The position numbers and the translations under genes were made by a program. Shown here piece after piece: positions 1-11,487 of a DNA stretch of 64,000 nucleotides; position 1 is the first letter of the stretch, and each line of letters begins with the position of its first letter. This stretch comes from Furcasterigmium furcatum (Eukaryota > Ascomycota > Sordariomycetes > Glomerellales > Plectosphaerellaceae). The notes under the pieces were generated by a model, which saw only the letters and a program-made list of their open reading frames with translations, ran no database searches and was not told the origin of the DNA. The DNA lies in assembly GCA_001599815.1 (NCBI GenBank), contig BCIA01000007.1, positions 186,001 to 250,000 on the forward strand, read 5' to 3'.

Positions 1-353
1 GGGCATGAGGAAATCGCCTCCAGTCTGTTCAGAATTGCGTCAGGCATTCGCATAATACCAGCCGATATTCGGCGCTGGCTGGGAGAGATCCAGCATCTTC
101 CCCGTCTGTTGCCCGGTGCTTGATGCGTCGTCGAGATCATGGGGAGCGCTTGAGGCCGACGCTAGCGAAATCCCGATGCTGTCAAGCAGCCACCCAAGTC
201 CACGAGAGAGTGGATGTATCGCAGGGGGCGCGAATTTCCGGACTACCGGGTGGTCGACACTGATCGCCGAACGCTCTGGCCTGACTAAAAGAAATGGCCT
301 ATCTCTCGTATGGCCTTGGGAGGCCGGCCCAAAAGAAATGTCATGGGCACGCT
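1..353. other. Window edge, 3' side of the double zinc-cluster gene
   Basis: No gene is supported here. An open frame on the minus strand that runs into this stretch overlaps the real C-terminus in another frame and has low-complexity composition. Confidence 0.5.
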
Positions 354-3300
354 TCAAGTTTCGTTGGCCGAAGGGCCGTTTCCATGCCGGGATAGCTCGT
401 CGAACACCAAGCCGAGCCCCGTCGTCATGTTTCTGGGGTTGGCATCCAGCCGGGCCAGTAGGCACCGGAAATGCGCGAGTGACTGCGTCGATCCGCCGCG
501 CCCAGCCCTGCCCTGGTCCTCCTTGCTCAGCATGCCAAATCCGAGCTTGATAGTGGCATGACTGCAGGTCCAAGACCAGGGAAATATCACCGGCGGAGTG
601 TCGAGGCAGTCTGCCCGCACCGGGCGAGAAAACAGTCGCTGGTGCTGCGTGAGGTGCAGGCCCGCCTCGGTCATGCCGTCGATTAGACTTGATGCCTTGC
701 CTCCGGGCGTGGGCCAGAGCAGCGACACAAGGTAGACGGCATGGTGGTAGTTCATCTGGCCCCATGACGCCAACGCAGTTCTGGTCTCATCATCTGGCAA
801 GGTGATCAGAAAATCTTTCCATCGGACAAACCAGTCGTCAACACCACGCCGGAAATCAATGGCACTGGACGAGGCCTGCTGATCGCGTTGTCTTGACTGC
901 GCATGGCTTTGCAGCAGTGCGCTGTGTATCTGCATGGACTGCAGGGAGATGAGGTATGAAAAGATCGATATCTGCTCGTGGGTGCTGCCGAGGGCTTCTG
1001 TGGTAAGTTCATGTCGCAGATCGTCGCCGATGTTTAGCAGACTTGGGCGGCCAAAAGCTATTGAGACTTGACTTTCCAAACCGTACAACGTCCTCGTCAG
1101 CGTACACAATATGCCCTGATACTCGTCTTCTTCCATTGAGGGACGGTGTGCTAGGTCAAACAAGTGTCTGATGGCGAATCCGAGATGCCGCCATATGTCG
1201 CCGGACGCCGGGCTGAGAAGAAGGTAGATGCAGATGAGCAAGGTTCTCTGAAGCAGAACGACATTGGCGCGTCGGCTCGAGTGCTCGCAAGTTGTGGTCA
1301 TTGTCGAGGTAGCTCGTCGGAAGCACGCCTCTGCTGATAGCGTAGCGGTCAACGGGGTTTGCTCAGAGATGAGGAGAGAGATGCCGAGGACGAGGTAGAA
1401 CATGTCGTGCAAATCATCTGATGCAGCCTCGGAATATGCTTCGACGACCAGGTCCCGCAGAGACGCGTGCTCAAGAACTGGATAGAAAACGTTAACTGAC
1501 CTAGCAAACAGGTCAAAGAGTGCTAGCACGATGGGCATATCGGGACGGCGTGGATCAAAATCGACGCAGCCATCATCTGCTTGGCTCGGCAATCGACGCG
1601 CGAGTTGTAGCGCGCGTGGTACCTCGAACCAGGATCTCTTGTCAAGGAGGCCTTTCAGGTGGCCTGGTAGAGTCCAGGGCCCAAAGAAGACAACAGGGGC
1701 GTCGGCAACACCGTCATCGATGCGAAGGAAAACCGCATGCCTCATGGCAGTTGGCGACTGTCCGTTCGGTTCCATGGTCGGCGTCGGCAAGTCGAGTTGT
1801 TGTATCTGCTCGGCAAGGAACGAGACGCGTCTCATTGCCACGTTCTGCTCCAGTATCGGATCGAAGATGACGCATTCTCGCGACGTCCGGAGACATTCGC
1901 GACACGCGGGCAGTTGCTGGTGGCATTTGATCCGTCGATCACGACAGTAGCTACATGAAGGCAGCGATGCTAAGATGGCGCCGATATTGCTGACAGGCTG
2001 AGGTGCTGCTGCTTGTTCTGTTGGACTCGTGGACTTTGGCGGGCTGATCGTATAGCTCAGCAGAGACGGCGCCGCGTCATTCGTCTCGAAATCGTCGTTG
2101 ATGAAAGCGCTCCACCAATTCTCGTCGTCCAGGAACCCTCCGCTCGTCTGGCTGGCAGTATCCGACTGCGGGCCGGGCTTGTGCTGCGGTGGAAAGGGGA
2201 TATTCCTATGGTAGATGGTGTGTATGCGGCGCTGGGTCACGAGGCAATCGAGTTCCTCGAGAACGTTCATGTCATAGGCGCTGCCGTTATGGCCGATGGG
2301 ATTCCTCAGACAGGTATCGACGAGCTCCCGGATGTAGTGTGCGGTGTCCGATATCGCGGGCCATCGCTTTGAAAGCAATTGCAAGAGCTGTACAAGAACT
2401 TCCAGCGTCTCGTGGCCTGGCTCGGTGAGTGCAGCCTGTTCCAGCTCTGCAGCGTGGTTCCGGAGCGCGTGGAGCAGAACCATGCCGGCTTGGAAAGCGC
2501 TGTTGGACAGCTCAAATGCCAAGATGAGACCTCCAGCCTGAATAGTCTTCATGTATGAAGTGATGAGATTGATAGCCGCGGCGGCCGCCGCGATGATGGA
2601 CGAATCAGTCACCGCAATGTTCCGCGAACATGGGCGGTGCAGCAGAACTTGACACTGATGCGCTGCGGACGCCAGCCAGGAGGTAGCCGCGCCATGATCA
2701 GTCGTGAATTGTTCCACGAGCCCCTGTACCAGCGTTTGTGTCTCCGCAATCCAGGACTCATAGCTCTCTGCGCCGGCTGGGAGCGGCTGATCGAAGAACT
2801 GGATGCCATGGATCTGAGACTGTATGATGCGTACCCTGGTGTGCAGTATGAATTGGGATTCCTTGGGACGTGCGGGTCCTTGTTGGTGGCCGATGGTCAC
2901 ATCGTGAGGCTCTACCCCGCCGAAAGGCAGTCGAACGGTGATGTGGTCATCACTCAACGCAATCGGGCAACCCCCGGATATGCCAACTGTTCTATCGAGC
3001 TGGTAGGTCTAATAGATGGTCAGCCAGGTAGCTAATATGCCGTATTTGCTGATGCACATACCACCCAAAAGATCCGCCTCATCAATTCGGCATGGTTTGA
3101 ATCCATGGTGTCACTCGCTTCGGGCTCATGATGAAGTCCCAGGCCGATTGCCATGCGCATGGCCTCCCCAGTGACATACCACGAATTCGCCGTGCATGGC
3201 AGCAGAAGAGCCAGCTGCAAGAGTAGAAGCAGACACTGCAAGCTGGGAACAGACGCTTGGTGTAGGAGCCCTGAATGTCTCATGGCGTCCGCGTGGAGCG

Positions 3301-4027
3301 ACTCGCTGAGTGCGGCAACCTTTGGGAAGTCGTGGCTGTTGGATGTCAATGAACTGATGGCGAAGACCATCGGAATCACGAAGCCGGACATGCTCGGCTC
3401 GATGGAATATGTTGAATCTGGATCGTAAAATTCGCCAAACAGCTTTTCGAGATCTTCCTCGAGGAAGCAGGGGAACCTGGGGAGGATTTCCTCTTGGTAG
3501 TTTTTGAACAGCCGTTTTGCCACCTGCAATGGTATGCTGCGTCCCTTGAAATGAGAAGAATGAGCAGCATAGGCTCTCCCAGCGGTTCGAGGGTGGACAT
3601 CATGATAGACGCCACGGACTGGGATCTTCAGGGGAGGCCTTTCCGAGGGATAGAAGAGCTTGGCTCTGTGCTGAATGATGTCTTGCGAGCGGAAGAGCGA
3701 CGAGGTTGAGGAGGTCCCGATGGCAATGTCGACGAGGTCCAGGGTCTGGCGAAGGCCCGGGCTGGCAGGGTTGCCGTTCTCTTGCAGGCCAGTTATTTGT
3801 ACTGCTGGTGTCGCACACTGGCGCTCCAGCTCTGCCAGCTTTTGCTCAAGATGTTGCAGGATGCTGCGCGGAACTTCAGCCGATGTCTGCCGGTTGATGG
3901 CAGTGCACTCTGCGCCGGCGGCGACACAGCGCAGGCACCTTGGTACTCCTCTGTCGCACTTTTGCTTCTGCTTGTGGCATCTTGCGCAGGCCGGCGTCGA
4001 CCGATGCCTCTTTGTGCGAGGAATCAT
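354..4027 (-). CDS. Tandem double Zn2Cys6 fungal transcription factor
   Basis: Predicted nuclear DNA-binding regulator of about 1206 aa, roughly twice the usual length of the family. Exon 1 (4027-3062) starts with a basic stretch and a zinc cluster (CARCHKQKQKC...CLRC, about residues 14-40) and runs into a fungal_trans domain. A 53-nt intron (3009-3061) joins RRIFWV to TYQLDRTVGISGG, the classic fungal_trans motif, in phase. Exon 2 (3008-354) finishes this domain and then, without any stop, enters a second complete zinc cluster (CSYCRDRRIKC...CREC, about residue 673) and a second fungal_trans-like region. There is no in-frame Met for about 110 residues before the second cluster, so a separate second gene would need an unseen upstream exon. 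The target is unknown. Family assignment is firm; the fusion is inferred from the continuous frame. Confidence 0.82.
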
Positions 4028-4904
4028 TCTGCATCATGCGAGTCCGCAAGGGGCCAGTCTGTGCCGAATGCTTCCATTGTTTGTGGTGTGGTCGAAAGTG
4101 ACAGCGCTCCGCTAGGCTTACCTAGGACCAGCTAAATCAGGACACTGTCCGGGCACGTGACAGTGTTTCTCCCGGGGCCTTTCCACTCCGAGGGGCGCTA
4201 AAGTGAAGCCTGTTCAGGTACAGGGGTTCCAGCGGACCACCAACTTGTGCTGGCAAAGCATGGAAGTCGCTACGAAATGGAACCTGGAAGCTTACAGAGG
4301 TCTGATGAGACCTGTTTCGTCGAAGCAACGAGGCCTTCAGTTTCGAATCTCAATGTCTGGTAGGGTTGATCCATCGACCCCAGCGGATGTCTGACTGCGA
4401 AGGCAACCTCGAAGTCTTCTAACACGCCGAGTACCGAGCGCGGGGTTGGTGATAGGGTATTGATTCTTGCTGTCATCATGTCCACCAGCGTCGTTTCTCG
4501 ACCGCCTCTTTCTCGCGGCGCAGCCGTTTCCATATGGGCTTCGAAGGCAGATGGCCCCTTTCTCGGAGGTTTTAGGCCATTCACATTCTTCGGTTGACGA
4601 CGTCATCCAAATCCGGAGTGCCAATTCCCGATTCTCGGAATTGCAAAGTCCCTGCACGATAACGCTGAGGAGCATGACCCTGACTCGAGGGGCGACGTGC
4701 AGCACTGCTCGGCAAGTCAAGTCCCGGAGCCAATTCTTGGCGTAGTGGCTAGCGTCTGCCAGTGGAGGAGCCAACCTGATATCAGTCTACTTGTCGATCC
4801 CTGGACACTTCGTACCACTTCAACATCCCAATCTAAATCGAAGACCTCTCTAAAAGAGTTGCTTGTATTTTATTCAGCTGTGTTGCATAATATCTGCCAT
4901 CATC
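4028..4904. other. Divergent intergenic region (877 bp)
   Basis: Lies between the divergently transcribed double zinc-cluster regulator and the HRI1-like gene. Small open frames here look like chance. I see no convincing TATA box or regulator dyad. Confidence 0.45.
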
Positions 4905-5620
4905 ATGTCCCCGGAAGCTGTCCAGCGCATCAGTCTTCGTTGGCTGCCCGAGCCGGCCTTCGAGGATACCGACACAATCGCCCTCAATGTTGGAGGATAC
5001 TTCGTCGACCTGCGTGTCACCAAGACCGACTCGACAATCCAATGGAGTCGCGCTGGAGAGAGAATTACTCTCAGGTCGGAGCCACGCAAGTCATACCTAC
5101 TGTTCTTCAAACATCGCTACACCCAGCTAATCCCCCATCAGCCACCTTCCGATGGACGCACATCATCGACTCTCTCGACTTGACCGTCCCCGATGAAGCA
5201 CACTTCGAGACGCTGCCCAACGGCGACGATTTGGAGATCGGTACCACGCCCGCGCCGCATCTGGGAGGCGTGCCGACTGCCTACGAGGAGGTATGGAGGA
5301 ACGTCACGTCGAAGCGCTCGCCCGACGAGCCCTCCTGGATTCTGCAGAGCAGCGACGGGACTACGTTTGTGGGCAAGGTCGGCAACATCTACTTGGCGAT
5401 CAGGAAGGCCTCTGATGGCTTCTCGGCACGTCGGGAGGACCGCCAGGGCGCGGATGGTCGGTGGAATGTGGTCTTCGAGTCTATCGCTGGAGTTGATGGT
5501 CTACCCAAGGCCACTGCCGTGACCGATGCTGTTGAGTCGACCGGACAGACCTGGGCCGAGGGGCAAGGCGTGACTATTGGGGATACCCAGTTCGTCTTTC
5601 GCGGTGTCAGCACTCATTGA
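4905..5620 (+). CDS. HRI1-like protein
   Basis: Protein of about 219 aa resembling fungal HRI1 (HRR25-interacting protein), a small cytosolic/nuclear beta-barrel protein of poorly known function. The start MSPEAVQRISLRWLP and the internal WRHW-like FRWTHIID and AYEEVWRNV segments follow the family pattern, and length is close to the usual 220-250 aa. Two exons: 4905-5085 and 5142-5620. The only junction that keeps phase uses a GC donor (GCAAGT at 5086) and a CATCAG acceptor with a GCTAATC branch site, giving a 56-nt GC-AG intron and the join RSEP-PTFRWTH. The family call rests on remembered pattern and was not searched. Confidence 0.72.
5086..5141 (+). other. GC-AG intron in the HRI1-like gene
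   Basis: Donor GCAAGT, branch-like GCTAATC, acceptor CATCAG, 56 nt. The GT donors nearby (at 5075 and 5090) leave the wrong phase for the downstream coding frame. Confidence 0.65.
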
Positions 5621-6215
5621 GGCTTGATACGCCCTCGATTGTCAATCCACGAGTTTCATTCCGTTCATTAATATCGTGACCTCGCATTCTTCGTCCTTGA
5701 CAGTACTCGTCAGCTATCTCGCCTCGACATCAATGCACGTGCTGAATGACCTATCCCGGCCACGCACCATGTCGATCAGCCCATCAAGAGTGCCTCGGAG
5801 ATCCGCTAGCGTCGGGTTCACGCGCGGCCAACCAAGACAAGCATCTCGACCGGCCTGGGCAAGTCCCTGCAGAAGCCGGGGCTGGCTCGGGAATCCGCAA
5901 GCGTCGGGAATCCGCCCCTTATCCCAGCTCCCCCGGGTTTAGGGGCCTCCTATCTCCCTCCCCAGATACTATCAGCACGCCAACGAGCTGGGTCCGTCCA
6001 CCGCCGGCGGCAGACTTTATCACCTGGACCAATCTCACGCGACCTGACCCCGATGCCGGGCCGGGACTTGCGTCGAACTTCCCTTCTTCCTATCAACTCC
6101 AGGCAAGGGAGGCCAGGAGGATAACATTCTATAAAGAACCAGATGGAGGATCGATTTCTTTTTGCTCCCCAGACGAGTCCATCCTCCACATTTCGCAGCA
6201 TTCGACAGAGACAAC
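5621..6215. other. Intergenic region / promoter of the amino acid transporter
   Basis: 595 bp before the transporter start. It contains two exact copies of TCGGGAATCCGC 17 bp apart (5887 and 5904) and a CCCCCGGG stretch. No gene is seen. Confidence 0.5.
5888..5914. promoter_or_regulatory. Tandem CGG-N4-CCG dyads
   Basis: CGGGAATCCG occurs at 5888-5897 and again at 5905-5914, about 300 bp upstream of the transporter ATG. Inverted CGG triplets are typical half-sites of Zn2Cys6 regulators; the two copies on nearly the same helix face suggest an operator, but binding is inferred. Confidence 0.35.
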
Positions 6216-8067
6216 ATGACCACCACCGATAACGGATCCACGCAGAACTCGGAGAAGATTGACGTCTCGAGCAGTCCCGGCCCCGACGTCGAGGAGAACA
6301 CCAAGACGGAGATCATCGACGACAATGGCGAAGTCTTCCAGCAGGCTGAGTACCGCGCGCTGGGTTGGTGAGTCAACGGCGTCAAGAGAAAGAGATCGCA
6401 AGGGACGAGAATCTGACTAACTGCCTCACAGGGTGCGGACGGGCATCATCCTCATGAAGCTGTGCTTCGCCACGGGAGTCCTCGCCATTCCATCTGCTTT
6501 TAGCGTTGTCGGCTATGCGCCTGGTGTCATCCTTCTCATCTGCTGGGGTGCCATGACAACGTGTACGTGCGAGTGTGCCGGATGCTAGGATGAACCGCGG
6601 CTGACCTCACTCTTCACAGACTATGCATACATCATGTACGTCTTCCGCATGAGATACCCCGGCGTCCACAATATTGCCGACGCCGCAGCCCTCATGGGCG
6701 GACCGATTGCGCGAGAGGTTGCCGGTGGTCTTTTCCTGTTGACCTGGATGTGAGTGACTGAGCGCTCCCTGAGGAACCTAGCTTGAGATTCTAATCATCG
6801 ACAATAGCCTGGCCTCTGGCTCTGGCTTCATCGGCCTAGCTCAGGGTTTCCAGGTGCTCTCCACCGGACACGTCTGCACCGTCGCCTGGACGGTTATCGC
6901 TGCCGTTTGCACGGCTCTCGTCGCCAGTATCCGGACGCTCGGCAAGCTCGCCATCCTGACTTGGATCGGATTTGCGTCTATCTTCACGGCCGTCTTCATT
7001 GTTGTGTAAGTTCTCGGTAACTATGCAACTGTGGTATTCCTGCCTGCTCACATGTGACTTTCCAGGGTCGGTGTCACTCAAGTTGACAGACCTGCCGCTG
7101 CACCACAAGAAGGGCCCATGGACATGGTCGTCACCGCTGTCGGCTCTCCCTCGTTTGTCCCTGGTCTCGTGGCTGTGATCAATTTGTTCGCCGGGTTCGG
7201 CTCTACGCCCACATTCATGCCCGTCATCGCCGAAATGAAGGCTCCGAAGCAGTTCACCAAGTCTCTCTTCACCTCGCAGGGCTTTCTGGCGGCGTGCTAC
7301 GTCTCCTTTGGTGTCGTGGTCTACGTGTAAGTACCGTGACACGGCTTCCACCTGAACAAGAACTAACGTCAGCGCTAGATACTGCGGTCAATATGTCGCC
7401 AGTCCGTCTCTGGGAAGTGCCGGCGGCACTCTGGAGAAAATCGCGTATGGAATCTCGATCCCTGGCTTTATCATGACATCGACTCTCTGGGTTCATTTGG
7501 CCGCCAAGTTTGTAAGTATAACCCGACATGTAGCTTGATTTCGAGCCTCTCGCTGACTGTTTGCGAACAGCTTCTCGTCCGCATCCTCCGCAACTCTGTG
7601 CATTTGCAGGATCACAGCATGACCCATTGGGCCGTCTGGCTGTATGTACCCGAATCCCTTCATCCCAACCGACGATTATGACTTTGCTAATGCTGCGCTC
7701 CCAGCGGCTCCACCATTGGCATCAGCGCCATAGCCTTCATCATCGCCGTCGCCGTGCCGTTCTTCAGTTATCTCATCGGCCTCATCGGCTCCCTCTGCTG
7801 TGCTCCCACCTGCGTGAGTCCACCCCCGCGTCTTCAGTCCCCGGTCCTACTAACCTCCTCTAGCTCATCATCCCCGCATTCATGGGTCTATACATGGAGT
7901 GGGAGCATCGCAAGACCAGCAAGGCCAAGCTCGCCGTCTGCTGCCTTCACATATTCACCGTCGTTTTAGGATCGTTCATTACGGTTACGGGGACATATAC
8001 AACCATTCAGAGCATCGCTGATGCGTACGCGGAGGGGAGCGTCGGCCGACCATTCACCTGTGGTTGA
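6216..8067 (+). CDS. AAAP-family neutral amino acid transporter
   Basis: Plasma membrane or vacuolar amino acid/proton symporter of 462 aa in the Aa_trans family, similar in layout to the Neurospora MTR neutral amino acid permease. A hydrophilic acidic N-terminus (residues 1-50) precedes the first membrane segment at VRTGIILMKLCFATGVLAIP, the hallmark of the family; about eleven hydrophobic segments follow. Nine exons: 6216-6367, 6432-6562, 6620-6749, 6808-7005, 7066-7326, 7379-7511, 7571-7641, 7705-7813, 7864-8067. All junctions are GT-AG and the summed length is divisible by three. Substrate specificity cannot be read from sequence. Confidence 0.9.
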
Positions 8068-8129
8068 GACGAGCGGGGACGACGTCTTCGGTTTTCCAGT
8101 TTACCTACCAAGTAATTAGGTAGTTTGGA

Positions 8130-8931
8130 TTAAACTCTCTTATACCTCACAGCATTGCATAGACAGCAGCTCAAGACTTTGTCCGCATGATCCAGCGCGT
8201 GGTGCACTCCTTTGCATGGCCCAGCGGTTCCGCTGCGGGAATACAAATCCCCCTCCCCGGCGTCCACCACGGACAGCATCTGCCCAATGGCATGGATGAT
8301 ATCAAACACCTGAATCCCCTCAAACGTCCCCGCCCCAAAGACTCGGAGTTGCAAAGGCCGCGCGCCGTATGTGGCCGAGGTACTCACCGCTAGTCCAAAG
8401 AGAATCCTCCCAGTGCGTCTCCTCGATCAACTTCTCGGCCATGGAGAGCAGGCAGTTCTCCTCGTGCCGCAGAGCGGTTATCCCGCCGTCTGTGACCACT
8501 CAGAACATGTTATCCAACAAAGGCGTCAGGAGGAGGGCGCAGGAAAAGTTGTTGATAACATGCTGCACGCTCTAGTACCCTGTCAAGCCACGTGCTACGA
8601 AGGCCATGGCAGCTTGGTCCAGGTGCTCCGAGCGTAGGGGGACGGGGTTCCGGTCTGGTTCAAACGCGGGGGTTGGGACTGCGGGATCGTACTCGCCTTG
8701 GAAGCAGTGGCCTTGAATCGACCGCCAGATTGACATGAGCCAACCGTAGCATGGCAGCCGAGTTGAAGGCGAGTGGCCCATGAGGAGATAGCGGATTCGA
8801 CTTGAGTCGCTTGGCAAAAAACACGACCAACACGACCAGGGTCGTCTCCTCAGCTCCCCTTGTCCATGAGCAGGGATGAGCCAGGAGAACACTGCGTCAA
8901 CCGCTCGCTCCGTCACCAGTTCTGCAGCCAT
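8130..8931 (-). pseudogene. Probably decayed gene of unknown family
   Basis: Protein-like reading on the minus strand from a possible start at 8931 (MAAELVTERAVDAVF) through EYDPAVPTPAFEPDRNPVPL and on to a second block (GTFEGIQVFDIIHAIGQMLS). An apparent frame change is removed by a good 46-nt intron (8342-8387, donor GTGAGT). Two in-frame stops remain, a TAG and a TGA about 70 bp apart, inside an otherwise plausible coding stretch near 8500-8580. No intron I tried removes them in phase. Both could come from C-to-T type changes (CAG to TAG, TGG to TGA), as RIP would make. I do not recognise the family. Confidence 0.4.
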
Positions 8932-8939
8932 TATTCGTC

Positions 8940-10326
8940 AGAGATACACCACGCGCGATGCTATGCAACGAAGGATGCAATCCTGCACAAGCAGCCAGCG
9001 GAAAGCAGAATCACTGAGCCCGCGCAACCGAGGATTTCAGAACCTATCACTTCACCTAGCACTGAGCTCCCTGCGGCTTTCCAATTTCGGGAGTGCCAAG
9101 TGAGGCCCTTCATCCGCTGTTGTTCTAGGCATCAGTGATGGGGGCGTGCATCATCTCGCTTCAAGTGTTGTTCCTTTCTAATAGCTTACCGTCAGGGTCG
9201 AAAACCGGCTCACAGCTTTCCTCTCTCTCCTGGACAAATCAATCATACTTGAACTTTCATTCATTTGTCCAGTTCTTCGCCCCCTTGAACATGGATGGAT
9301 TCAAAGGATGCCTCAGCCGATCTGCACGCCGCTCAACAACACGCGGGGAAGACTCTGCGGCGTAGACTCTGCGGCACAAGACTCAGCGGCACAGAAGCAG
9401 GGCTGCGGCGTGTTGACTCGGGAAAGGAGCTATCCGATGCTCGAGACCGGCCCATCAAGCGCCTACCGATTGGGCGGGGTAGCATTCAAGCCATCTTGAT
9501 TTTTTCCTTGGATGTAAACCGTCGGTATGCTCGAGCGATGATGGAAGTGGTAGTATTGGGTAGGCCATTAAGTTGATAGTATAAAAAGAGCGATCTCTAC
9601 CCTATTTCAAGCCCTTCTTCCTTCCGATAACTCGCATCTTACGCCTTAAAGACGATCTATTCGACTGCCGCATTTCTAAACCTACCCTTGCGCATTCGCG
9701 TCGTAATAACTCTTCGAAATAGGGACGGACGGACTGAAAGTCTTACAGGCTGGACTCCTAGAACATTGATTCTTTTATATATATTTTAAATGTTTTTAAG
9801 GCGATAGCCGTTGTAGGGTGGTCATGGCAAGAAGGGCAGGAACTAACACCTGCCAGGTGACATGGAAGCCGTCTGGATCTGTATAAAAATAGTAATAGCT
9901 AAACTCGGACAAGCTTTGAGCAATATCAGGATAAAAGGGTGAGCGTTTCGCGACAGTAAGCAACGGAGGAATACCAACCCGGATTCTAGCCCTCCCCTGG
10001 TCTCTCGAAAATCCAGTGCACCTCTGCGCGGCTATAACTCCTAAATTAGATTAGCAACCATATATCTAACAAATCGCAGGCCAAGCTTTGTCTGCTGCCC
10101 CGGACGCCACAAATAGTGCTCCTTTCAGCTGCTGCATAGACTCGCACGCATAAAAGCGGTCAGCTTTTAGTAGGGACATTCAGTGTTGCCTATTAATGAA
10201 GAACACTGTCCCTGGCTCTTGACCTGGTGGATGATGAACAGTTCTTCGTTCTCAGCACCGACCTCGTCCTGATGACCGTATATTTACGCCTCAAAGCTAC
10301 CGAGAACACTGACGACTGACACCACA
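8940..10326. other. Gene-poor, partly AT-rich region
   Basis: About 1.4 kb with no supported gene. Around 9575-9620 a TATAAAAAG motif is followed by a CT-rich leader-like stretch, which resembles a fungal core promoter, but no open frame follows. 9770-9800 is strongly AT-rich. This may be a gene or element remnant. Confidence 0.4.
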
Positions 10327-11182
10327 ATGCGCCGTTCTTTCTTGCTCGCTTTGATTCCGGTTGCACTCGCGGCCTTGAATGAGCCTTGCCGCGGGCCTGG
10401 CGGCATCGCAGGTTTGTTCTCCTGCCCTGAATACCCCCCAACACCGGAGAAAGTGATGTGCTCGTGACGAACTCTGACCCGGAACTCATTACAGGCGTTT
10501 GCGTCACGACCAGCAGCTGCGCGTCTGCTGGCGGCTCGACCATTAACAATGCCTGTCCCGAGGACCCTTCAAATGTCAAATGCTGTTCGAAGCCGGACTG
10601 CAGTAATGGTTCCAACGGGAACTGTCGCTGGATCTCCGACTGCGCTGGCAGCACCGTCTCGAACCAATGCCCGGGGCCAAGCGCCTTCAAGTGCTGCTCG
10701 TCCGCGTCCCGAGGCTTCGGCGGCTACTCCCGGCCGGCGCTGCCCGGGGGGATCTGCAAGACCGCTGCCATCAACGGTGCTCGTGCGGTTCTCGACGCGT
10801 TCCCAGGCCGCGTGCGTCAGCTGATCTGCGGCAAATCTGGGTGTGCCTGCGGCAGCGGGAACGACCACTGCTGCGGCCTTGCGGTGGACTTTTTGATTAG
10901 CGACTCGAACGGCTCTCCCAGCATGTCGGGTACGGAGATCGCCGAGTGGATCATGAGAAACAACGTGCGTCTGAACGTCAAGTTCATCAACTGGGGCCAA
11001 AGAATTTGGAATGCCAACTTCTTCGATCCAGTCGAGTCTTGGACCGGTTGGAGGACCATGGAGGATTCTGGGAGCATTAACCTCAATCACTGGTGAGTCG
11101 ACTTTGATTTCAGGAGGCATTTGACCAGAATTTACTGACTGAATGGCGAAGGGATCAAATTCACGTCTCGTTCAAGTCTTGA
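10327..11182 (+). CDS. Secreted Cys-rich protein with M15-like peptidase signature
   Basis: Predicted secreted protein of 237 aa. Residues 1-17 (MRRSFLLALIPVALAAL) form a signal peptide. Two small Cys-rich modules follow, ending in NVKCC and AFKCC. The C-terminal domain contains HCCGLAVD, which fits the HxxGxAxD zinc motif of peptidase M15 enzymes (D-Ala-D-Ala carboxypeptidases and phage endolysins), and ends in WDQIHVSFKS, which fits the second zinc-binding His. It belongs to a fungal secreted family usually left uncharacterised. Exons 10327-10411, 10495-11092 and 11152-11182; the 31-nt last exon supplies the final His, and reading through the intron would lose it. Peptidase activity is inferred from motifs only. 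Confidence 0.8.
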
Positions 11183-11487
11183 ACCGACATATGCCCGGGG
11201 CGCTGGTCGGTGGACATCAATCGCAGTTTGTGCATCGCCTACTTGTTGTACTGTCCTCGAGAGAACTGCGGTCCTTAAGCCTAGCAATTCAAGGATATGT
11301 ACCGTCAAGAACAGTTGCCATGGTTAGGATGTTCCTAGACACTATCTTACTTGGTCGACACATTGTAACTTGGGATAAGCGTTGGCACCGGGGCAATAGC
11401 GCACATAATCTTTCGACGTCCTTGATGGATCTTCTCATTTCTCTTTGCCCAACTATATCCCTTCGTCCATTCAAACACATCCCGCAA
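11183..11487. other. Convergent intergenic region (305 bp)
   Basis: Separates the ends of the secreted protein gene and the Hsp31-like gene. A short open frame here is not supported. Confidence 0.5.

Noticed and set aside
40..765. 241-aa minus-strand open frame
   Set aside because: Overlaps the C-terminus of the double zinc-cluster regulator in another frame and lacks any domain.
8477..8579. Intron that would remove both stops in the decayed gene
   Set aside because: A GTACTA...CTGAG intron covers both stops but leaves the wrong phase for the downstream frame.
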